Assembly (NCBI RefSeq): GCF_023822065.1
Contig: NZ_CP084930.1
Coordinates: forward strand, 2,868,001 to 2,932,000
Origin: Sphingomonas morindae
GTDB lineage: Bacteria; Pseudomonadota; Alphaproteobacteria; Sphingomonadales; Sphingomonadaceae
DNA length: 64,000 nt
Reading direction: 5' to 3'
The notes under the pieces: model-generated
Databases searched by the model: none
The model's input: only the letters and a program-made list of their open reading frames with translations
Told to the model about the DNA's origin: nothing
Made by a program: the position numbers and the translations under genes
Shown: in pieces, positions 28,171-37,097 of the stretch
Position numbering within the stretch: position 1 is the stretch's first letter
How the letters are laid out: the number at the start of each line of letters is the position of its first letter

Positions 28171-29124
28171 ATGGTTGAATTGCTCGGCGAGCGGATGCGG
28201 GACAGCGCCCCGGGGGAGAGCGCCGCGCGCGATTTCCGGATCGGCATCGATTTCGGCGGCACCAAGATCGAGGCGATCGCGCTGGCGGACGATGGCGCGG
28301 TGCTGTCGCGCCGGCGCGTGCCCAATCCCGGCTCCTATGCGGCGGCGATCGCGACCGTGGCCGAGCTGGTCGCCGCGACCGAGCAGGCGGCGGCGGGGCG
28401 CGGCAGCGTCGGCCTCGGGACGCCCGGCTCGGTCTCGCCCGCCACCGGGGTGATGCGCAATTCCAACTCGCTCTATCTGAACGGCCGGCCGCTGGCGGAG
28501 GATCTCGCCGCGGCGCTCGGGCGCCCGGTGCGGCTCGCCAACGATGCCAATTGCCTCGCTTTGTCCGAGGCGAGCGACGGCGCCGCCGCCGGCGCGGCTT
28601 CGGTGTTCGCGCTGGTGATCGGCACCGGCTGCGGCGGCGGGCTGGTGATCGACGGCGCGCTGGTGGAAGGCGCGCACGGCATTGCGGGCGAGGTGGGCCA
28701 TTCGCCCTTGCCGTGGCCGACGCCCGAAGAGGCCGGCGTGGACGCCTGCTGGTGCGGGCAGCGCGGCTGCCTGGAGAGCTGGATTTCCGGCACCGGTTTC
28801 GCGCGCGCCTATGCGGCGGAGCATGGCGAGGCGCTGGCCGCGCCGGCGATCGTGGCGGCCGCGCGCGCCGGCGAGCCGCGCGGGCAGGAAGCGCTTGACC
28901 GCTATATCGATCGCCTCGGCCGCGGCCTGGCGATGATCGTCAATCTCGTCGATCCCGCCGCGATCGTGCTGGGCGGCGGCATGTCCAATGTCGGCGAACT
29001 TTATGAGCACCTGCCCGAGGTGATCCGCCGCCACGCCTTCTCGGACGGCTGGTCGGGCCTGATAGCCCCCGCGCAGTGGGGCGATTCCTCGGGCGTGCGC
29101 GGCGCCGCCTGGCTCTGGCCCTGA
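28171..29124 (+). CDS. ROK-family sugar kinase, probable fructokinase
   Basis: This cytosolic kinase has 317 residues. It has phosphate motif GIDFGGTKIEAIAL, catalytic Asp in LANDANCLALSE, GTGCGGGLVIDG, and the zinc motif CWCGQRGCLESW, as in Mak/ROK fructokinases. The ATG at 28171 follows GGGAGAGG. It probably makes fructose-6-phosphate for the isomerase/transaldolase reactions encoded in the pentose-phosphate operon. Other ROK substrates (glucose, mannose, allose) cannot be excluded. It follows the ROK regulator on the same strand. Confidence 0.88.
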   Translation: MVELLGERMRDSAPGESAARDFRIGIDFGGTKIEAIALADDGAVLSRRRVPNPGSYAAAIATVAELVAATEQAAAGRGSVGLGTPGSVSPATGVMRNSNSLYLNGRPLAEDLAAALGRPVRLANDANCLALSEASDGAAAGAASVFALVIGTGCGGGLVIDGALVEGAHGIAGEVGHSPLPWPTPEEAGVDACWCGQRGCLESWISGTGFARAYAAEHGEALAAPAIVAAARAGEPRGQEALDRYIDRLGRGLAMIVNLVDPAAIVLGGGMSNVGELYEHLPEVIRRHAFSDGWSGLIAPAQWGDSSGVRGAAWLWP

Positions 29125-29130
29125 GGCTGC

Positions 29131-29161
29131 GGGCGCGGCGGCGCATCGGCCGCCGCGTCCC
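29131..29161. terminator. Bidirectional terminator-like hairpin between fructokinase and GH2 genes
   Basis: GGGCGCGGCGGC at 29131-29142 pairs with GCCGCCGCG-T-CCC at 29149-29161, with one bulged base and a six-base loop. It sits in the 43-base gap between two convergent stop codons. No T-run follows on either strand, so it may act as a weak or Rho-assisted end. Confidence 0.5.
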
Positions 29162-29167
29162 CAAGCT

Positions 29168-32100
29168 CTATTGGCCGACCGCGATCGCCGCGGGCGCGAT
29201 GTTGAACCCGCGCAGCGTCACCTTCGGCGCCGCGCCCGCCAGCAGCGCCGGCGCGCGCACCGTCACCATGCGGCTCTCGCCCGGCAGCAGCGAGACATAA
29301 TTGTCGCTGAAATAGGCGGGCAGCACCTGCTTGCCGGCCGCATCCACCAGCGCCAGCTTGGTTTCGATCGCCGCCGTCTTGCCCGGGTTGGACAGCGTCA
29401 CCGCGATCACGCGCTCGCTGCCCTCGTCATGCCCCGTCGCGCTGCTCTGGAGCGTCACCGGCGGCAGCGCCGCGAGCGCGCGATAGCCCTCGTCGCTCGC
29501 CGCCTGCCAGTAGAAATTGTCGGAGAGACGGGTGCCGCCGCCATCCTTGGCCTCCAGCCGCACCAGCACCGGTCCGGCCGCCAGGGCGGGGGCGAGATCG
29601 AGCGTGAAGGCGGGGTTCACCCCCGGCCGCGTCGCCACCTTCGCCTCGCGCGTCAGCACCACGCGGCCGTCCAGCGTTTCCACCCGCGCGCGCACCGTCG
29701 CGGTGCCGGCGGCGTCGGGGCGGCTGTTGACGAGCACCACCGCATGATCGGGCAGGTTCATCTGCACGTGCAGCGGCTCCGATCCCTTCTGGACGCCATA
29801 GAAGGCGCCGTGCGTGTCATAGTCGGACGAGAAGATCTGCCAGGCCGAGGACGGCCAGGCGGGCTGGGTCATCCACAGCATGCGGCCGCTGTTGCGCGTC
29901 CACAGGCCCGCGTTCATCCCCTCGAAGATCGCGCGGTAGCTGTCATATTCCAGCATCTGCGCCTTGCGCTCGAAATCCTCGAGGCTGGTGGCGGGCCCGA
30001 AGCGCCGCGCCATCGCATCGGTGAAGCTGGCGACCGCGCCGTTACCGGTCTGGTGCCAGTCATGATAGGCCCAGCTGTCGCTGATCGGCCAAAGCTCGCT
30101 GGCCGGAATGGTGCGCTTCCAGCTCTCCAGCGTGGGGAAGGACGGCGTCCCCACCTCGACCGCGAAGCCGTTCGAATATTCGGTGAAATACTTGTCTTCC
30201 GGCCGCCAGTTATAGGGGCCGCTATCGTGCAGGTTGATGCGGTTGGACGAGCCCATGTAGAGGCGCGTGCCATCCTCGCGGCGGATCAGCGCGTCCAGCC
30301 CCTCGTTGAGGATCGGCTGGGGCACGCCCTCGTTGCGCCCGAACCACAGCACGATCGAGGGATGGTTGCGATAGCGCCGGACCACGTCTTCCGCATTCTT
30401 GAGGAAGAGCGGCACGTCCTGGGCTTCGATGTTATAGTCCTGCGTCGACTCCCAGAAATCATTGAGCACCATCAGGCCGTATTCGTCGGCGAGATCGAAG
30501 AAGGTCTCTTCGGTGTTCTGGCCGATCCAGTTGCGCACCACGTTGAGATGCGCGTCGCGCTGCAAGCGCATGAAGGGCTCGAGGCGGCCGCGCTCGGTGC
30601 GCTTCAGGAAATCGTCCATGCCGATGTTGCCGCCGCGCGCCGCGATGCGCACGCCGTTGACCCGCAGCACGAGGAAGGGCGACAGGCCGGCATCGCCCTT
30701 GATCGGGGTCACCGCCGGCGAATGCAGGGCCTCCGGGGTCAGCGCATAGGCCCAGCCGCCCGGCACCTGCCGGATCGCCTGATGTCGCACATCGACCAGC
30801 GGCGTGCCCGTTTCGCGCGCCTTGGTGAGGTTGATCGCCACCCGGTCGAGATCGCCCTGAGGATCGACCAGTGACAATTCATAGCGCACCTCGCGCATGC
30901 CGAAGCGCACATCCTTGGCGTCGGAGGGCTGGCCGCCGCTCGTCGCGCTGAGGTGCAGCATGTGGAGCGCCGGCTCGCCATAGCCATTGGGCCACCAGAG
31001 GCGCGGGTTGCGCACGCGCAGCTGGGCGAAATCCGCGGGCAGGAAGCGCACCGTCTGGGTCGCGCCGGGCGCGAGCGTCACGCTGCGGCTGACGCGGACA
31101 TCGTCGAACCGCGCCTCGACCTCGGTGGTCGCCGGCTGCGTGCCCTGATTGTGGACGGGCACGTCGATCTCGATCTCGGCGAGCTTGGTGTCGCCGTCGG
31201 GCAGCGCGGTGACGACCTGCGCGTCGCCCAGCGTCACCTCGCCCGTCGCGCGCAGCTCAACATCCTGCCACAGGCCCGTGTTGCGATCGCGCACGGTGGG
31301 GATCCAGTCCCAGCCCTCGGTGGCGCCGAAGGTCGGTCCGTCCAGCATCATCACGCCGCCATTCTCGCCGACCCCGGCGGTGAGCGACTCCTCGTGCGCC
31401 AGCCCGACATGGGGCGGCGGCGAGACCTTGACGGCGATGGCGTTGCGGCCGGGCCGGAGCGCGGCGGTAAGATCGAAGCGGCCGCGGATAAAGGCGCCCT
31501 TCATGTCGCCCAGGCGCTGGCCATTCACCCACAGCTCGGCCTGATAATTGGCGCCGCCCACCACCAATTCGAGATGGCGGCCCGCCGCGCCGGCCGGAAG
31601 ATCGAACTCGGTGCGGTACCAATAATCCTGATGCGCCAGCTTTTCGGGAATGGCGAGATTGTTGAGGCCGTGCGCGGGATCGGGATAGACGCCGCGATCG
31701 ATCAGCGTCGTCAGAACCGTGCCCGGCATGGTGGCGACGAGCCAGCCCTGCGCGTCGAAGCCGGCGCGCGAGAGGCGCGGGCCGTCGGCCGTCACGTCCG
31801 GCGCGGCGGCGAGCCGCCAGCCATGGACGAGCCAGCGGCCGGGGGCGGTTTCGGCGAGCGCCGGCCCGGTGGGGACGGGCTTGGCCTGGGGCGCATCGGC
31901 CGGCGTGCGGCTGGTCGGCCGGGTCGCAGGCGGCTGCGGGCTGGTCTGCCCCATCATCTGACGCACCTGCACCGGCCAGTGCGGGCTGTTGGTGGCGAAC
32001 TGGATGAGATCGGCGCTGGGCGGCGTGGCGGCGGCGGCGCGCAGCGCGGCGGCATCGCGCGCGCCGGGAACCAGCGCCAGCGCGGCGATGCGACCGCTGA

Positions 32101-32560
32101 AGCCGGGCGCATCGGGCGATCCGCCGCCGATCCGCAGCTGCTCGGGCAGCGGCGCGGGCGCGGCCGCCACGCGGCCCGCGCGGCGGCCATCCACGAACAG
32201 GGTGAGCGCCGCCGGCTCGGCGACGAGCGCGATATGATGCCAGGCGCCCGGCGCGAGCGTGACGCCCGCGCGGAGGAAATGGCCGTCCGTCATCAGGCCC
32301 GGCGCGCCATTGCGCAGCACCAGCGCCTGATCGCCGCCGAGCGCGACGAGCGGCGCCGCGCGCGGGGCGGCGCGATCGGCGGCGATCCAGAAGTGCAGCG
32401 TCCAAGGCGCGGCGCGCAGCGCGGGCGCGATCGGCTGGGCGGCGGCATCGCCGCCCGCGATCAGCGCGACGTCATACGGCCCCGTCTGCGCGGGCTGGGC
32501 ATAGGCCTGCGCGGCAGCGAGCGCAGCGAGGGCGATGGCGGCGGTGAGCTTGACGGACAC
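29168..32560 (-). CDS. Secreted GH2 glycoside hydrolase with N-terminal LamG-like domain
   Basis: This is a 1130-residue exported enzyme. The start is GTG 32560 with GGAGG five bases upstream, giving signal peptide MSVKLTAAIALAALAAAQAYA. Residues about 23-175 look like a concanavalin/LamG domain (LHFWIAADR, GAWHHIALV, LFVDGRRAG). The GH2 sugar-binding domain (YWYRTEFDLP, WVNGQRLGDMKGAF), an immunoglobulin-like domain and the TIM barrel follow. The acid/base is Glu744 (FGRNEG) and the likely nucleophile Glu802 (FAVEVGTP). The layout resembles exo-beta-glucosaminidase and mannosylglycoprotein mannosidase branches more than LacZ. The exact substrate is not decided by sequence. Confidence 0.88.
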   Translation of the reverse strand: MSVKLTAAIALAALAAAQAYAQPAQTGPYDVALIAGGDAAAQPIAPALRAAPWTLHFWIAADRAAPRAAPLVALGGDQALVLRNGAPGLMTDGHFLRAGVTLAPGAWHHIALVAEPAALTLFVDGRRAGRVAAAPAPLPEQLRIGGGSPDAPGFSGRIAALALVPGARDAAALRAAAATPPSADLIQFATNSPHWPVQVRQMMGQTSPQPPATRPTSRTPADAPQAKPVPTGPALAETAPGRWLVHGWRLAAAPDVTADGPRLSRAGFDAQGWLVATMPGTVLTTLIDRGVYPDPAHGLNNLAIPEKLAHQDYWYRTEFDLPAGAAGRHLELVVGGANYQAELWVNGQRLGDMKGAFIRGRFDLTAALRPGRNAIAVKVSPPPHVGLAHEESLTAGVGENGGVMMLDGPTFGATEGWDWIPTVRDRNTGLWQDVELRATGEVTLGDAQVVTALPDGDTKLAEIEIDVPVHNQGTQPATTEVEARFDDVRVSRSVTLAPGATQTVRFLPADFAQLRVRNPRLWWPNGYGEPALHMLHLSATSGGQPSDAKDVRFGMREVRYELSLVDPQGDLDRVAINLTKARETGTPLVDVRHQAIRQVPGGWAYALTPEALHSPAVTPIKGDAGLSPFLVLRVNGVRIAARGGNIGMDDFLKRTERGRLEPFMRLQRDAHLNVVRNWIGQNTEETFFDLADEYGLMVLNDFWESTQDYNIEAQDVPLFLKNAEDVVRRYRNHPSIVLWFGRNEGVPQPILNEGLDALIRREDGTRLYMGSSNRINLHDSGPYNWRPEDKYFTEYSNGFAVEVGTPSFPTLESWKRTIPASELWPISDSWAYHDWHQTGNGAVASFTDAMARRFGPATSLEDFERKAQMLEYDSYRAIFEGMNAGLWTRNSGRMLWMTQPAWPSSAWQIFSSDYDTHGAFYGVQKGSEPLHVQMNLPDHAVVLVNSRPDAAGTATVRARVETLDGRVVLTREAKVATRPGVNPAFTLDLAPALAAGPVLVRLEAKDGGGTRLSDNFYWQAASDEGYRALAALPPVTLQSSATGHDEGSERVIAVTLSNPGKTAAIETKLALVDAAGKQVLPAYFSDNYVSLLPGESRMVTVRAPALLAGAAPKVTLRGFNIAPAAIAVGQ

Positions 32561-32650
32561 ATGTTCCTCCCTGGCTCCGGCTCTGCGTCCGGGCAACGCA
32601 TCACAACCACGGCCGGGGAAGAAAGACAAATCATTTTAGAAAATACGGCG

Positions 32651-33130
32651 CTACAGCCAGGCTTCGATCGCCGGCCGCAAGGTCGCGGGCGGCGTGGAGG
32701 GCGCGAAGCGGCGCACCGTCACCCCATCGCGCGCCACCAGGAATTTGGTGAAATTCCACTTGATGCGGCGGGTGCCGAGCAGGCCCGGCGCGCGCGTCTT
32801 GAGCCAGGCGAACAGCGGCTCGGCGCCCGGGCCGTTCACCTCCACCTTGGCGAACAGCGGAAAGCCAATATCGAAGCGGGTGCGGCAGAAATCGGCGATG
32901 CTCGCCTCGTCGCCGGGCTCCTGTTTCCCGAACTGGTTGCACGGAAAGCCGAGCACGGTGAAGCCGCGCGGCGCATAGGCGCGGTGAAGCGCCTCCAGCC
33001 CTTCATAATGCGGCGTGAAGCCGCACAGGCTGGCGGTGTTGACCACCAGCACGAGCTTGCCCGCCTGCGCCGCCAGCGGCGTCGGGCTGCCGTCGATCGC
33101 GCGCACCGTAAAATCACTCAGGCTGGTCAT
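32651..33130 (-). CDS. Glutathione peroxidase family protein
   Basis: This is a 159-residue thiol peroxidase that reduces hydrogen peroxide or lipid peroxides. The peroxidatic Cys36 is in NTASLCGFTP, Gln66 in FPCNQFGKQEPG and Trp/Asn in KWNFTKF, which completes the catalytic tetrad. Cys82 in ADFCRTRF is placed as the resolving cysteine of thioredoxin-dependent family members, so it may use thioredoxin rather than glutathione. There is no signal peptide. It lies between a TonB receptor and the GH2 gene on the same strand, without an obvious functional tie. Confidence 0.92.
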   Translation of the reverse strand: MTSLSDFTVRAIDGSPTPLAAQAGKLVLVVNTASLCGFTPHYEGLEALHRAYAPRGFTVLGFPCNQFGKQEPGDEASIADFCRTRFDIGFPLFAKVEVNGPGAEPLFAWLKTRAPGLLGTRRIKWNFTKFLVARDGVTVRRFAPSTPPATLRPAIEAWL

Positions 33131-33185
33131 GACATCACGCTCCCGCAGCCGGGCTATGGCGGCGGGGGCGGTGCGTCAATCGCGA

Positions 33186-35597
33186 TCAGAAGCTCGCCCG
33201 GATGGTGCCGCCAAAGGTGCGCGGCTCGGCGGGCTGGCCGACGATCAGCCCGGTATTGCCCGATTGCGTGGCCAGTACCTCGTAATAATTCTTGTCGAGC
33301 GCGTTGCGCACCCATCCGAACACGTCCCAGCCCTCGCCGAAGCGGAAGCCGAGCCGGAGGTTGAGCAGCGCATAGCCGGCGATGTCGGTATAGCGCGAAC
33401 GCGAGGGATTGGAGGAGAAGCGCGAGCGATAGCTGCCATCGACACCGAGATAGAAGCGCCCGTCGAGATCGGCGACATGGCCGGGCAGGCTATATTCGCC
33501 GCCATAGGCCGCCGACCAGCGCGAGACGCCGGGCAGCCACTGGCCCGAAATGTCGCAGGCGGCGGGCGATACGCCGCCCGGCGTGCCCGGCGGACTGGCG
33601 GTCGCGCCGCTGCTGCCGCCCGACAGTTCGGGCGGGCAGGGCGCATCGCGGAAATGCACGTAGCGTGCATCGGTGAAGCTGCCATTGGCGTAGAGGCTCA
33701 GCCGCGTGCTTGGCCGCGCCGCCGCCTCCAGCTCCACGCCGCGCGTCCGCACCAGCCCGGCATTGGCGAGATAGCCGCGCAGCACGCCCAATTGGCCGTT
33801 GGTGACGGTCGCCTGGTAATTGTGCACATCGGTCCAGAAGGCGGCGAGGTTGAGCGTCAGCCGCTTGTCGAACCATTGCGACTTGAGCCCCGCCTCGACA
33901 TGGTCCTCGCGCTCGGGCTTGACGGTGGCGGCGGACAGGATCGGCTGGTTGGCGGCGTCGAGCGGCAGGCCGGACAGGTTGATGCCGCCGGATTTGAAGC
34001 CGCGCGCATAGGTGGCGTAGAGCAGCAGCGCCTGGGTGAGATCGTAGGATGCCGTGAAATCGCCTGAAAGGTTCCAGGCGCTGAACCGGGGCTGATAGCT
34101 TTGCGGCGCCAGCACGCCGCGCTGGTCGGCGGTCAGGCTGGTGCTGCCGCTGCCGGTCGTCACCGTGGCGAGATAGGCGCCGCTCTTGCGATCGTAATTG
34201 ACGCGCAGGCCTGGCTGGAGGCGGAGCCGGTCGGTCACGTGCCAGCCGATCTGGCCGAAGGCGGCGAGGCTGGTGGTGCGAAGCCGGATGTCATTGTCGG
34301 ATCGGAGGCCGTTCAGCACGGAGGGATCGCGCGCGGCGGCGCTGCTGGGGTTGAGCAGCCAGCGGCTGGCGGCCGGCCCCTGCGCCTGCTCGCCGGTGGT
34401 GCGCAGCGTCTGGTGGAAGGCGAACAGGCCGCCCACATAATCGATGCGGCCGCTGCTCCCGGCGTAGCGGATCTCCTGCGTCCATTGCCGCTGGCGTGAC
34501 GGATTGGCCGAGACGGTGGTGATCGGCAGGCCGAGGAAATCGCGATCGTTGGACGGATCCCAGTTCCAGAAGCGCCAGGCGGAGACGGAGGTGAGCGTGC
34601 CCGGCCCGATCTGCCAGCGCGCGCGCAGCGAGGCGCCGCCAATCTCCTGCCGGGCGCGCAGCGGCACATCCAGATCGGTCAGCCGGTCGAAGGCGTCGAA
34701 GCTGGGCGGCCGATAGTTGAACGCCGCCGCCAGCGCGGCATATTGGCGGTTGAGCGGCCGCTGCGTGGCGCCGGTCCGCACATAGATCTGCGCGCAGCAG
34801 TCCGGATCCTGGCGGTTGTAATCGCCCGCCAGCGTCAGATCGAGCGTGTCGGTGGCGCGGAACAGCAACTGGCCGCGCACCGCCTTGTTGTCGATCCCGT
34901 TCACATCCTTGTCGGTGGTGACGTTGTAGATCGTCCCGCGCCGGCTGGTGAGCGCGCCGGACAGGCGGAAGGCGAGCCGGTCCGCCACCAGCGGCGCCGA
35001 TACCGATGCCTTGGCCTGCACGAAATCGAGGTTGCCGAAGGAGAGTTCGCCGCGCGCCTCGGGCGAGAAGCTGGGCGCGCGCGTGGTGATGTTGATCGCG
35101 CCCGCCGTGGTGTTCTTGCCGTACAGCGTGCCCTGCGGCCCGCGCAGCACCTCGACGCGCTCGATATCGACAAAGTCGAAGGTCGAGGCCGCGACGCGGC
35201 TGTTGTAGACATCGTCGACATAGATGCCGACGCCCTGTTCGATGCCGTCATTGGTGAGGCCGAAGGGCGAGCCGAGGCCGCGGATGTTGAGCGTCGTGTT
35301 GCGCGGATTGGTCGAGTAGAATTGCAGGCTGGGCTGGATCTGGGTGAGCTTCAGCACATTGAAGGTGCCGGTGGCGTCCAGCGTCTTCCCGCCGATCACC
35401 GAGATCGCGAGCGGCACCTTCTGCACCGTTTCCTCGCGCCGGCGGGCGGTGACGAGGATGTCGCCCTCATTGGTGGCCGGGGCGTCGGCCGTCGTCACCG
35501 CCTGCGGGGTCTCGGCGCGGGCGAGGCCGGCGCAGGCAAAGGCGGGCAGCGCGCCGGCAAGCAGCATGGTTCGGCGACCCCGCGAGACGGTCGGCAT
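33186..35597 (-). CDS. TonB-dependent receptor (substrate unknown)
   Basis: This is an 803-residue outer-membrane receptor. The ATG at 35597 has AAGGGG seven bases upstream; longer frames lack a good signal peptide. The signal peptide ends at about ARA. A TonB-box-like DILVTARRREET, the plug (VPLAISVIGGKTLDA) and LRGPQGTLYGKNTTAGAINI follow, then the barrel. The GIYVDDVYNSR and KNTTAGAIN motifs mark the large proteobacterial receptor group common in sphingomonads, which transports siderophores, aromatic compounds or other small molecules. The gene stands alone, so the cargo cannot be inferred. Confidence 0.9.
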   Translation of the reverse strand: MPTVSRGRRTMLLAGALPAFACAGLARAETPQAVTTADAPATNEGDILVTARRREETVQKVPLAISVIGGKTLDATGTFNVLKLTQIQPSLQFYSTNPRNTTLNIRGLGSPFGLTNDGIEQGVGIYVDDVYNSRVAASTFDFVDIERVEVLRGPQGTLYGKNTTAGAINITTRAPSFSPEARGELSFGNLDFVQAKASVSAPLVADRLAFRLSGALTSRRGTIYNVTTDKDVNGIDNKAVRGQLLFRATDTLDLTLAGDYNRQDPDCCAQIYVRTGATQRPLNRQYAALAAAFNYRPPSFDAFDRLTDLDVPLRARQEIGGASLRARWQIGPGTLTSVSAWRFWNWDPSNDRDFLGLPITTVSANPSRQRQWTQEIRYAGSSGRIDYVGGLFAFHQTLRTTGEQAQGPAASRWLLNPSSAAARDPSVLNGLRSDNDIRLRTTSLAAFGQIGWHVTDRLRLQPGLRVNYDRKSGAYLATVTTGSGSTSLTADQRGVLAPQSYQPRFSAWNLSGDFTASYDLTQALLLYATYARGFKSGGINLSGLPLDAANQPILSAATVKPEREDHVEAGLKSQWFDKRLTLNLAAFWTDVHNYQATVTNGQLGVLRGYLANAGLVRTRGVELEAAARPSTRLSLYANGSFTDARYVHFRDAPCPPELSGGSSGATASPPGTPGGVSPAACDISGQWLPGVSRWSAAYGGEYSLPGHVADLDGRFYLGVDGSYRSRFSSNPSRSRYTDIAGYALLNLRLGFRFGEGWDVFGWVRNALDKNYYEVLATQSGNTGLIVGQPAEPRTFGGTIRASF

Positions 35598-35896
35598 GGC
35601 AATTCCCCTTTCCACGGTAGGCATAGGGAGAAAGGCGCGCCGCTGCCGAGACAGCAAATCTTGTCCGCGCACCAGCCGGCCTTTGGCGCCCGGCCAATCA
35701 TGTCCGGTTCGCGTCCGCACCTTTGCCGGAGCGTGCCGTGCCTGTCTTGTCGCTTGCTCCATGTTGCTGGCTTTTGCCGCTATGTTATAAGGGTTTTTCG
35801 ATGCGTCCCGGCGGCTTGACCGGGCTTTTGCCCCACCTAGGTTCTGCTGCGGCTGCGAAGCGCGGCCGCCACGGACCCGCTTGAGGAGGAGGCACA
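35598..35896. promoter_or_regulatory. Divergent intergenic region, TonB receptor / small membrane protein
   Basis: This is 299 bases without a gene. It must hold the promoter of the receptor (minus strand) and that of the small membrane protein (plus strand). The only recognisable element is the -35/-10 pair listed separately at 35816-35843. The part nearest the receptor gene shows no clear promoter or operator to my eye. Confidence 0.4.
35816..35843 (+). promoter_or_regulatory. Candidate promoter for the small membrane protein and bestrophin genes
   Basis: TTGACC at 35816-35821 and TAGGTT at 35838-35843 are separated by 16 bases, about 40 bases before the ribosome-binding site. The spacer contains GGGCTTTTGCCC, a small hairpin-forming palindrome. 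The -10 is weak. Confidence 0.35.
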
Positions 35897-36115
35897 ATGA
35901 AGCGCGACCTGACCGTGCGCGAGGATCGAATTGCGTGGAACGATGTTGAGGCGCTGCCGCTCTACGGCGCGGCTCTGCTGACCTTCGCGGCGCTGCTCTA
36001 CCTTTTTGTCGACCGTACCTCGGCGATGGAGGATATGGCGGCCAAGCTGGCGATCCTGGTCGGCTGCCTTGGGCTGCGGCGCGCCTGGGTCGGGATGGAT
36101 GCGGACGGGCGCTGA
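35897..36115 (+). CDS. Small membrane protein of unknown function
   Basis: This is a 72-residue protein. A strong GAGGAGGAGG lies before the ATG, so it is very likely made. A polar N terminus (1-18) is followed by one clear membrane segment (about 21-40, PLYGAALLTFAALLYLF). A second weaker hydrophobic stretch (AAKLAILVGCLGL) comes before a short tail. I do not recognise a family. It is 33 bases upstream of the bestrophin-type channel gene on the same strand, so the two are probably co-transcribed. Confidence 0.75.
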   Translation: MKRDLTVREDRIAWNDVEALPLYGAALLTFAALLYLFVDRTSAMEDMAAKLAILVGCLGLRRAWVGMDADGR

Positions 36116-36148
36116 ACGGCGCGCCAGTGAGGCGAGGGGGAAAGCGGC

Positions 36149-37039
36149 ATGATCATCGGTCGGGCGCCACGGGTCCGGCAGACCTTCTACGAGGTCTGGC
36201 GCGTGCTATCGGCGCTGTTCCTCTGGGATGTCGCCGTCACCGTCTTCTACTTCACGTCGCCGTTCAAGGCGCCGTCGCTGCCGCTCACCCTGTTCGGCAC
36301 CGCGCTCGCGCTGTTCATCGGCTTCCGCTCCAATTCGGCCTATCAGCGCTGGTGGGAGGGCCGCACCCTGTGGGGCGCGATGATCAACGCCTCGCGCAGC
36401 ATCGCGCGCGCCTCGATCGCCTTTATCGAGGGCGAAGGCGGCGATGCGGCGCGGCTGCGCACCATCATCGTGCGGCGTCAGATCGCCTATGTGCAGGCGT
36501 TGCGCTGCCAGCTGCGCCGGCAGGATCCCGCGCCCGAAGTGCATCGGCTGCTCGACGCGGCGGAGATCGGCGACGCGCTCGATCGCACCAATGTCGCCAA
36601 CGGCCTGCTCGACGGCACCGCGCGCCGCATCGCGGAGGCGCGGCGGGCGGGGCTGATCGATACCATCCAGCAGACGCGCATGGAGGCCGTGCTGGTGGAT
36701 ATCGCCAATGCCCAGGGCGGCATGGAGCGGCTCAAGAACACGCCGCTGCCGTCGCAATATCGCAGCTTCCCCACCTTCTTCACGCGGCTCTTCTGCGTGC
36801 TGCTGCCGATCGGCCTGGTCGAGGCGCTAGGCGTGGCGACGCCGATCGGATCGGGCGTGGCGGGGCTGATGTTCCTGGCGGCGCTGCGCATCGGCGACGA
36901 TCTCACCGATCCGTTCGGCAACACCGTGCACGATGTCCCGCTCTCGGCCATGTGCCGGACGATCGAGATCGATCTGCTCCAAGCGATCGGCGAGGCCGCG
37001 CCCAAGCCGCTGGCGGCGGAGCAGGGCATACTCTGGTAG
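36149..37039 (+). CDS. Bestrophin-family (UPF0187) membrane channel protein
   Basis: This is a 296-residue inner-membrane protein. Hydrophobic segments lie at about 20-45, 45-65, 210-235 and 235-255. The family signature FRSNSAYQRWWEGRTLWGA follows the second helix, and there is DDLTDPFG near the C terminus. Bacterial members form pentameric ion channels; some conduct cations, others anions. A GAGGGGGAAAG lies before the ATG. The neighbouring small membrane protein may be a partner. The FHS-type transporter downstream is 58 bases away. Confidence 0.9.
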   Translation: MIIGRAPRVRQTFYEVWRVLSALFLWDVAVTVFYFTSPFKAPSLPLTLFGTALALFIGFRSNSAYQRWWEGRTLWGAMINASRSIARASIAFIEGEGGDAARLRTIIVRRQIAYVQALRCQLRRQDPAPEVHRLLDAAEIGDALDRTNVANGLLDGTARRIAEARRAGLIDTIQQTRMEAVLVDIANAQGGMERLKNTPLPSQYRSFPTFFTRLFCVLLPIGLVEALGVATPIGSGVAGLMFLAALRIGDDLTDPFGNTVHDVPLSAMCRTIEIDLLQAIGEAAPKPLAAEQGILW

Positions 37040-37050
37040 AGAGGCCGCGT

Positions 37051-37066
37051 GGCACGCGCTTGTGCC
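37051..37066. promoter_or_regulatory. Inverted repeat upstream of the FHS transporter-LacI pair
   Basis: GGCAC-N6-GTGCC at 37051-37066 lies about 30 bases before the transporter start. It could be an operator for the LacI regulator encoded immediately downstream, or just a small hairpin. Confidence 0.25.
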
Positions 37067-37097
37067 CGCGCCGAAGGGCTTTAAGCTGCGCTGCGTG

